DNA from: Aphrocallistes beatrix
Taxonomy: Eukaryota; Porifera; Hexactinellida; Sceptrulophora; Aphrocallistidae
NCBI GenBank assembly: GCA_963281255.1
Contig: OY725488.1
Span: 10,203,524-10,267,523 of the forward strand
Direction: 5' to 3'
DNA length: 64,000 bases
Shown: positions 57,171 to 64,000 of the stretch, in pieces
Layout: each line of letters begins with the position of its first letter
How positions within the stretch are numbered: the first letter of the stretch is position 1
The notes under the pieces: model-generated
Databases searched by the model: none
Seen by the model: only the letters and a program-made list of their open reading frames with translations
Told to the model about the DNA's origin: nothing
Translations under genes and position numbers: made by a program

Positions 57171-57225
57171 TGCCTAATTTACGGGACGGAATGCCGTCCC
57201 GTCCAGTAAATTAGGCATGCCCAAA
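57171..57225. repeat. Short perfect palindrome of the CGGGAC family
   Basis: GGGCATGCCTAATTTACGGG pairs with its complement about 30 bp later, leaving a 4-base loop (AATG) and one mismatch. It is a minimal foldback version of the motif at 15993 and 21080. Confidence 0.85.
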
Positions 57226-57495
57226 GTCTCAGGGAATGTGAGACATAGGGGAGAGAGGAGACATGGTTTCACTCGCAGAGAGCGCCATGCTGGCGATACA
57301 CTTCTGGGAGTCAGAACGAACGCTAGTTTGTGAAGAAATGGCTGGGTGCCTAAAGTTGAGAAAAGCAACATCAAATATTTCTGCCAAACCGCTGGTGTCG
57401 GGCATTAAAGGAAAGGACGAGAACAGAACTGTCATTGTAATTGTATCTCGAACAATCGAGTCAATATAGTTGTGAAATAAATTATAAATTATCTC

Positions 57496-57947
57496 TAGGG
57501 CATTAGTCGATCCTCAAAAAAAGGATCTAGATCCAGATCCCGATCCTAACTTATAAAAGGATCTTCGATCCGATCACGATCCCCAAAAAGATCCTTTCAA
57601 TAATAGTCGGAGGACTATAATTTTTAGTACAGCTCCTGGAAGGAGATGCCTTATGGCATGGACGTTGTGCAATGTCCGTCCGTCTGCGGCAGCCAGGGAC
57701 GTACTTAGTGCTTAAGTTAGTATTCAAACCATAAAACACATAAAAAATATATTTAATCGGCATAAATTTCAACACTTTCACCTCCAACTTGGGGATTGAA
57801 AAGAAAAAGGATTGGATTAAATTCAGTAAAAATTTCGATCCGATCCCGATTCTACTTTTAAAAAGGATCGTGGATCCGATCTCGATCCTCAAAAAAGGAT
57901 CGCGATCCGGATCTTTCGATCATGGATCGAAGGATCCTAATGCCCTA
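57496..57947. mobile_element. 452-bp hAT-type MITE with GGATC palindromes
   Basis: Ends TAGGGCATTAG and its perfect complement. Flanking ATTATCTC and ATTACCTC are an 8-bp duplication with one mismatch. Both ends are packed with GGATCCGATC / AAAAAAGGATC motifs in inverted orientation around a unique core. TAGGG ends and 8-bp duplications are hAT features. Confidence 0.85.
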
Positions 57948-58456
57948 ATTACCTCCTAAATCGTTATTCTAATCAGTAAGCAGGATTGTAAACTCGGGAA
58001 GGGATTGCTAGGGCCTTGTATAGGACTAACATTTGAAGACTCAATTCTGACAATTTACATTATGAATGATAATCTGAGATAATAATAGCTCTCTAAAAAT
58101 TATCGGTAGGTCCATGGCCCATACCAACCCTTTCGGAGCCTACGCCTATCTACGCTAATACTGATCATATTCTAAACTGTACTTAATGATTTCAACAATA
58201 CATAACTGAATACAGACAAAAACATAAATAATCAATTTTCAAGAATTGTTTGATCGAGTGATTCAAGCGAAATACTTTCGGCATAATACGTAGTTACGAA
58301 ATAATCAAAGAAAAAGCAAAAAGGAAAATGAATAAGATTACAACATTATAAAAACCAAAATTATACACAGAAAACAGGGAAAATAGCAAAGACAATCCTC
58401 TGAAAACACAATACTACGATCATAAAATAGAGAAGATTACATAATTCAGGGAACAA

Positions 58457-59728
58457 TCACAAATTAGAGAATGTTTTCAATAAGGGTGAATAGCCCTGCT
58501 GAATAGTGAAAATATCTCCTAATTCACTCAGAGATAATCCAACTAGTTCAGAGAACTGTCCTTTCTCAGATCCTCTCTCACCGAACTGAGTGAGTAGCTT
58601 CCCTTCATTGGAAAATATCTTCACTTTAGAGTCCCCATTGTCTGCTACAAAGATGTTATGTTGCTGATCTAGACAGAAACAAGCAGCATAGCTAATGCTA
58701 TCTTTCTTGACAACACATCTCGTCAGAATGCCTCCTCTAGAAAATGCTTGAATTGGAAATTCAGTATTGAATAGCAAAATGTAGAACAATTCTTGAGATA
58801 GAGATATATCACTGATTTCAGTTTCTTGTTGACAGAATTCAGTCTTGAGAGAAATTCTGTTATATTCAAGCAAATCTAGAGTTAACACGATTAGATCCAA
58901 TTTATTCGATCGACCGACATAAATGTCATTATCATCTGCACAGATACCTCTGAGACCAAAATGATAAAATTTAGACTTCTCTTTCTTCTCCATAGAATCA
59001 TTGAATTTATAAATAGCTCTAATCCCGCATTGTACGTAAATTGATTGGTTGTGAAATATAATATTTTGTGGAGCATTCATTTCGTTATCTTTCACAGATC
59101 TGATCCATTCTCCTTCTCTAGAGAAAATCTGAACTCTGTGGTTCCATTGATCAGCTACATAAATATTCTCATTTATAGGATTAGTCGCTATACCCCATGG
59201 CTGATAGAGTTGATTATCCCTTTTTTCTTCCTCGCATTTACTCCATTTCAGTTGATACCGAGTATCTTCATTATAAACTAGAATCTGCTGCTCACAATAA
59301 AACATATCTATACAATCTTTCAATTCATCCACTCTCCACGTTAACTTCACATTAGGAATATCAATATCCATTTCTATTTTGGCGGTTACGGATGTTTGAA
59401 ATACGTCAATGTTTTGTTCTGACTTTTGATTTAATTTTCCCAAAAAGGTTTCATGTTCTCTAGCTTTTGATTTGATTTCCTCAATTTCTTTCTGATTTTC
59501 CATTTTCTTCTTCTCCATTCTAGCACACACTCCTAACCAAATAGTGTCTAATTTTCGGATCATTTCTTCTTCTTTCTTTTCGATTAGACTTTTCATTTCT
59601 TTGCTGATTCTTCTCACTGCCGACTTCTTCCTTTCAATCACTTCTCTAAACGAGTTCAGTTTACTCTGGAGTTTGTCACTCACTCCGAATAAACTAACAG
59701 GACCAGATCCTGGATCTGCTGTTGCCAT
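58457..59728 (-). CDS. Coiled-coil NHL protein, family A, intact
   Basis: The second full 423-residue member. Head MATADPGSGPVSLFGVSDKL, coiled coil (KKSAVRRISKEMKSLIEKKE), linker DIPNVKLTWRVDELKDCID (its RCDQ segment reduced to FYCEQ), then the propeller: YQPWGIATNPINENIYVAD, APQNIIFHNQSIYVQC, LRGICADDNDIYVGR, LSQELFYILLFNTEFPIQAF and FCLDQQHNIFVADNGDSKVK. The coiled coil differs more from the copy at 49122 than the propeller does, which could mean that the head diverges under selection for specific pairing; this needs substitution rates to test. No intron. Function unknown. Confidence 0.9.
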   Translation of the reverse strand: MATADPGSGPVSLFGVSDKLQSKLNSFREVIERKKSAVRRISKEMKSLIEKKEEEMIRKLDTIWLGVCARMEKKKMENQKEIEEIKSKAREHETFLGKLNQKSEQNIDVFQTSVTAKIEMDIDIPNVKLTWRVDELKDCIDMFYCEQQILVYNEDTRYQLKWSKCEEEKRDNQLYQPWGIATNPINENIYVADQWNHRVQIFSREGEWIRSVKDNEMNAPQNIIFHNQSIYVQCGIRAIYKFNDSMEKKEKSKFYHFGLRGICADDNDIYVGRSNKLDLIVLTLDLLEYNRISLKTEFCQQETEISDISLSQELFYILLFNTEFPIQAFSRGGILTRCVVKKDSISYAACFCLDQQHNIFVADNGDSKVKIFSNEGKLLTQFGERGSEKGQFSELVGLSLSELGDIFTIQQGYSPLLKTFSNL

Positions 59729-59831
59729 TAGGGATTTGTTATTATTTCAATTACGATCAAATGGATTAGGTTAGCTCTACAGAGAATTTAATAGTCCAAT
59801 TCATTTCAATGCATTATAATAAAATCTCAGT

Positions 59832-59862
59832 GAAATACTATACTCTTACTAGGAAGGACTAC
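59832..59862 (-). promoter_or_regulatory. Conserved upstream block of NHL copy 8
   Basis: On the minus strand AGTAAGAGTATAGTATTTCA, 104 bp upstream of ATG. The TATATA part is disrupted here (CCTAGTAAGAG), while GAGTATAGTATTTCA is exact, so the second part may be the more important one. Confidence 0.4.
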
Positions 59863-59869
59863 AGTTTCT

Positions 59870-61448
59870 GAGATAATTCTTGCATTTACCCTCACTGTAT
59901 AAGATTCTATTTTTAGACATTAGTTCAATACAGCTCAGTTCAGTGTAGTTAGATAATATATGTGCACAGTGAAGTCTGGGATTTTATTAATTAGTATTAT
60001 GACTATTCTTAAATCAATTCAAAGTTCACTTCTAAGCGATTTTTTAGAATTGATAAGAAGTTCCTAAATTTTCAGAATTCTGAATATGACTGTAATTACT
60101 GGACTCTACTAAGTGAATATTTTCTTAAATTTACCATTATAGTCTAAATTCGTTGTACCGTTTTTTAATATTATTATTTCTTTCCTGCTGTTTAAGCTTC
60201 TAAAGAAATAGTACGAAAAAACAATTTATATACTTATACTAAGAATTAACTAAAATTTATATATATTTTAAAACAACATAGCAACATGAGAAATAAGCGT
60301 TGTAAATAAATTATACACAATACTCATATCTACAATCTTGACTTCTAATGGTATTACTCTAAATGTCATGCGATAGGGACATTTCCTTACACTGACATTC
60401 ATTATGAATAGTTGTATTAATCTAGTAATTTCCAGAAATAGGTTGGTCAATAAATCTATTTAAATATTAGCGATTCACCTAGCAACTATTTGTACCATTA
60501 CAATTACGTAATTGCTTTGAAAGATTATAAACTTTTTATATGGAATATTTTGCAAATTGATTGATGAAATGACCATTGGTGACCATTTGAACCTGTTTAA
60601 ATCAAAATTGATTTCGACTTTGGGTTATATAAGTAGAAATCATTGGACTATGGAATATTATTGATATCCCAAGGATGAGAACGTTTCGCAATATAAGTGA
60701 TTATTAATCGCGACAACCACCAAAGTTACTACATCTGAATTTAGTGATTTCGTACTTTAAGGTTATATGGGAGAGACATCCGAGATGTGAAAACCCCAAA
60801 TTTGAAAATTTTCGAACGTGTAGATTTCTACGACTAGCTCATTGATTCCCCGAGGTCCGACAATGCAGTATCTCTAATTTTCCCATATTTATCCTTACCA
60901 CTTCATATGAACTGTCCGTGAGGAGTTAAAATATTCATATGAATCTATCAAGAATAGAAAATCCATCACGTAGAAGCAATGGAAGAGTTTATTTCGGAAA
61001 AATGATTGCCAACAGCAAGCCTTGGAGGATAATTCTGGATTATTCATATTTGATATTCACCTTAATTAATAATGACATATTTTTGGAAACTATCAAATAT
61101 ATTCTGAATTCAAAATGGATATATGTGTGAAAAATGTTTAAATTCTAAATCTGATATAGATATCGGATCTAACTGACAAAATCGTTTCTAGGTGTTCCCA
61201 TTGAGTATTTATTTTAAATCAAACATCTAATAATTCGAATTCATCCTTTTTTGTGTCGAAAAATACTTGAGTAGAATTCTAGGTTTCTGCTTTGTTGCCA
61301 TTAAATATCAACAAGAATCCAAAATTTCGAAATTAAAGAGAATTGATTGGATAAAAATCATAGAAAAAACCGCGTGAAAAGAGGTTCTACTGCACAAGTA
61401 CTATTTATTACCTAATTAGCTTGGGTATCTAACTATAAATCTTGCGTC
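59870..61448. other. Intergenic, nothing recognised
   Basis: AT-rich sequence with short open frames (60268-60450, 60939-61130) that show no domain. No transposon ends seen. Confidence 0.35.
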
Positions 61449-61523
61449 TGTGGAGAAGGAGGCTCAGGCGGAGACGAAGTGTTCGCAAGCCGCGCAGCGA
61501 TAGCAAGCGAAGCGAGCTAGTAT
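61449..61523 (+). repeat. GC-rich hairpin block
   Basis: GTTCGCAAGCCGCGCAGCG and AGCAAGCGAAGCGAGC identify a member of the family described at 23058, without neighbouring 141-bp monomers. Confidence 0.7.
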
Positions 61524-61705
61524 TATTCAAATTTGAAGAAATAAAGACGTTAGATTTACATTATCAATATGAACTAAACAAGAGAACACTAATAGTACAA
61601 TAGCAAGTCAGTAGGTTTAGAAATCTGACAGCTAAGACTATGGAAACAACTGCGAATCTTATGAAACTAATATTCTATTATATTTGAAGAGTATATTTCT
61701 ATATC

Positions 61706-63138
61706 TTAGAAACATCTCTTGTCCACTTCATCTCTGTAGTAAATTACAATGTATTCAGGAACACATGCAGCATCGTTGTAGAGAGCTAGCTCATCATAGT
61801 TGAGTGAACCTCCAGCATGTCCATAAAGAGAATTGTAACCTTTGTCAAGAGCAGTTCTGTTTATATCATCTTGAAATCTTAGCTGCTTAAAGCCAGGAGC
61901 ACACTTGACATAGAACATAGCTCGATAGCCATAATCCTTGATTCCCAGAGTGTAGTCATGGCATTTAGAACTCTCAGGTGCGAAAGTCAGGCAATTCCCA
62001 AATCGAGTGTATCTACAATTCGTACCAACTTTAGTTATATCAAAACCTTGTTTGGAAACCAAACATATAGTACAGTCAGCTCGATCGCATAGACTTGTTT
62101 TTAAGAAGATCGCAAGTAATTTTGCAACCATGAAAATAGTATTCAATTAATTCTGTATTGCCATGCCTCAGAGTTTTCATGTAAGCAATCAGTTTGTCTT
62201 GAGCTCCTTCGGGACAGATTTTTAAAATGGCTGTAATAGGTGGACATGCTCCTTTGGTTGGATTCCATTTCTCTTGGAATTTAGAATCAACGAGTTGGTA
62301 GTCTTCATGCTCCTGCTCCAACTCTAGCACTCCGAACTCTAGAAGAGTATAAATAGAAATTATTCCTTAATAATAATCTGGATGGGAAAGCTGAATAAAA
62401 CCGAATGGAATAAGGTTGAATCAAATTCATGACTGGAATAAGGCCGAATATTCAACACTGGAAAAAGGTCGAATTTTCATTTTGGATCTAGAGGAAGAAT
62501 GGTTTTTAATTTGTGAACTAAATAATGGAGGGTCGATTGGGAGCATCACTTGGTTTGTTGGGAAACAGGGAGATTTTAAGGGTTTTGACATGGAATATTT
62601 TGAAAATTTGCCTGGTGGTGTTTTTAGGAAAAATGTATATTCAACTTGTTTGTCACTTATTTATTTCAGTATTACGTACATATTACTCGACTCATCCAGT
62701 TGTGAAAATTCGGCCTTATTCAGGATTGACAATTCGGCCTTATTCCAATCTCATTTTCGGCCTTATTCCAGTTTGAAAATTCGGCCTTATTCAGTCAACT
62801 CAGCTGGATTGATAGACACAAGGAATATCTTATTTCATTGCCAGTTCTGACTCGATTATGTTCTGCGTTTGTAAACTCACTTCTGTAGTGCTGAGCAGCA
62901 CATGTCTGTCCACAAAAGTCGAAGAACTTCTTTTTCATATCGTAAAACTTTTTCTTCCCGCAGGAAGGACAACGCTCGCCTTTGCCATACTGGGGAAATT
63001 TGGTAAAATCTCCATCGTAGCAGTTCTGACACAATTTGTAAACTGGATCGACATCGATTCCTTTGCATTTGATGCAAATATTAGCTACATTTTGTCCACA
63101 AGTGTAGCAGATCTGACTGTTGATGCGAGATGTATTAA
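61706..63138 (-). CDS. PARP-like ADP-ribosyltransferase with zinc-binding N-terminus
   Basis: Exon A (63138-62881) carries Cys pairs (CYTCGQ, CIKCKG, CQNCYDG, CPSCGKKKFYD, FDFCGQTCA), probably zinc-binding. It splices by GTGAGT to exon B (62338-61706) in matching phase (QHYR-KFGVLELEQ). Exon B matches the PARP catalytic fold of the plant/fungal-like PARP group: KFQEKWNPTKGACPPITAIL, then YYFHGCK with the first-triad His, FGNCLTFAPESSKCHDY, and YNSLYGHAGGSLNYDELALY with the Glu. The usual Tyr of the H-Y-E triad is Thr here. After LLKN the frame shifts by one base at a 5-base homopolymer (about 62100), which may be a sequencing error or a real break. A further 5' exon must exist: exon A begins at an AG acceptor in phase 1. 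Such enzymes transfer ADP-ribose from NAD+. Confidence 0.72.
62390..62812. mobile_element. Foldback element with AATAAGGCCGAAT motifs in PARP-like intron
   Basis: The left end has GGAATAAGGCCGAATATTC and related copies. The right end has four reversed copies (AAAATTCGGCCTTATTC). The core is non-coding. It fills most of the 542-bp intron of the PARP-like gene. Confidence 0.75.
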
Positions 63139-63302
63139 CTAAATAAGAATACAAGAAAGGATAAATATATCTGAATATGAACAGTGTTATAGCCTGTTTT
63201 CCTACTTACAAATATGAAATAAAAATCCATAAAAGTCAGAGTCAATATAAGATTAGCCTAGAAAGGATGACAATGCAGAATAGACTTTAATTCATAACTA
63301 AC

Positions 63303-63370
63303 AGGGTTGTCGTAGGAATGGGAATACCCACATATTCCAATATTGGATGGGAATGGGATGCCTTTAAGCC
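63303..63370 (+). repeat. Fragment of GGGAATGGGAAT element
   Basis: CAGGGTTGTCGTAGGAATGG begins like the terminus of the small element at 19296-19424 (reversed, CAGGGTTTCCGTGGGAATG) and contains the same GGGAATGGGAT motif. The other end is not found. Confidence 0.5.
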
Positions 63371-63392
63371 AGAAGAATAATTTTATACAAAA

Positions 63393-63780
63393 CAAGCGCG
63401 CTTCGCTTGCTTGCGCTGCGCGGCTTGCGGACACTGCATGTCCGCAGAGTCGCCCTGCGGGCGCCTGGAGTTACTCAATCTAAACTATCTTTGGATTTTT
63501 TTCGTTTATATATATATTGTAAACAAAGGACAACGAATAATTTATCATACCGATCTGAAAATATGATATTCGAACTCTACACCCCTAAAAACCCCATGTC
63601 AACTGTTGGAAGCTAGTTTCTAGCCTATTTTTGTCAATTGTTTACTTTATGTATCTATTGTAAACAAAAGTAAACAAATTATTTATCACATCGATCTGAA
63701 AATATGATATTCGAAATCTACACCCCTAAAAACCTCATGTCAACTGTTGGAAGCTAGTTTCTAGCATAATTTTCAAAATT
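63393..63780 (-). repeat. GC-rich hairpin block plus two 141-bp monomers, reversed
   Basis: 63393-63474 is the most complete GC-rich block, with stems GCGGACACTGCATGTCCGC and GCCCTGCGGGC. It is followed by two monomers (GATCTGAAAATATGATATTC at 63552 and 63693, period 141). This mirrors 22720-23125 exactly in order, showing that block and monomers form one element. Confidence 0.8.
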
Positions 63781-64000
63781 CGTCAAATCGTGTGAAAAAT
63801 GTATATAAAGGTGTGAAAATATAGAAATAACCTTTTTAACTGCTATACACTATAATATATAATTGAGACATTCATGAAACTTAGTGCTTTGAAGTATTAA
63901 TTACAATTACAGCCTACAATATTGTCGTATAATGATTTCTAATGTGAGAGTGAAGCCGTACATACATAGTATTGTCTAGAAAAGGTGTGAAAAATGGTTT

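Noticed and set aside
57263-57469. 68-residue + frame and its opposing minus frames
   Set aside because: Overlapping frames on both strands in a short GC-richer stretch next to a palindrome; no recognisable domain or splice structure.
1-64000. LTR retroelements, Polintons or other virus-like elements
   Set aside because: I saw no reverse transcriptase, integrase of retroviral type, capsid or long direct terminal repeats anywhere in the window.
1-64000. tRNA or rRNA genes
   Set aside because: No convincing cloverleaf with A and B boxes and no rRNA core sequence was noticed; a dedicated scan could still find a tRNA.

Overview
This window looks like a metazoan nuclear genome, most likely a sponge and possibly a glass sponge (Hexactinellida). 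That is inference from gene content: an expanded family of coiled-coil/NHL-repeat genes without RING or B-box, a tetraspanin with a CCG motif, a receptor tyrosine phosphatase with two phosphatase domains, a proteinase K-type subtilase and a PARP-like gene. Introns are short GT-AG introns of about 60 to 1,600 bp. The DNA is AT-rich and crowded with DNA transposons. I recognise no bacterial, plasmid or viral gene and no tRNA or rRNA.

Layout. 1-2.4 kb: repeat fragments and a mariner with intact ends and one frameshift. 3.7-4.9 kb: first, broken copy of the NHL family A. 5.3-6.4 kb: repeats. 6.6-9.9 kb: an orphan seven-transmembrane gene flanked by decayed partial copies. 10.4-13.7 kb: two other NHL genes. 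15.3-20.4 kb: a five-exon secreted subtilase whose catalytic His is Thr and whose oxyanion Asn is Asp; its fourth intron is a nest of transposons inside transposons. 22.6 kb: relic of the subtilase first exon. 23.2-24.3 kb: a four-exon tetraspanin. 24.4-26.2 kb: a hAT transposase and a mariner fragment. 27.6-29.7 kb: a three-exon chimeric gene joining the family A coiled-coil head to a glycine/phenylalanine/arginine decapeptide array, visible only after splicing. 32.6-36.3 kb: the receptor tyrosine phosphatase. 37.5-50.4 and 58.4-59.7 kb: more NHL family A copies, two of them intact, plus an intact unrelated NHL gene on the + strand at 44.6 kb. 51.1-54.5 kb: a P-element/THAP9-like transposon with long terminal inverted repeats and a near-perfect 8-bp target duplication. 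61.7-63.1 kb: a PARP-like gene.

How the parts relate. NHL family A (eight loci, all on the minus strand) shows birth and death: two full 423-residue genes (49.1-50.4, 58.5-59.7 kb), five broken or partial copies, and one copy that lost its NHL propeller and gained new exons. Several members share a conserved block about 100 bp upstream of ATG that may be a core promoter. Many non-autonomous elements here (hAT-like, Tc1/mariner-like and pogo-like) are built from one private palindromic motif clustered in inverted orientation at each end.

Limits. Splice sites were read by eye from GT-AG signals and reading-frame continuity. Family assignments come from motifs I recognise, not from a search.
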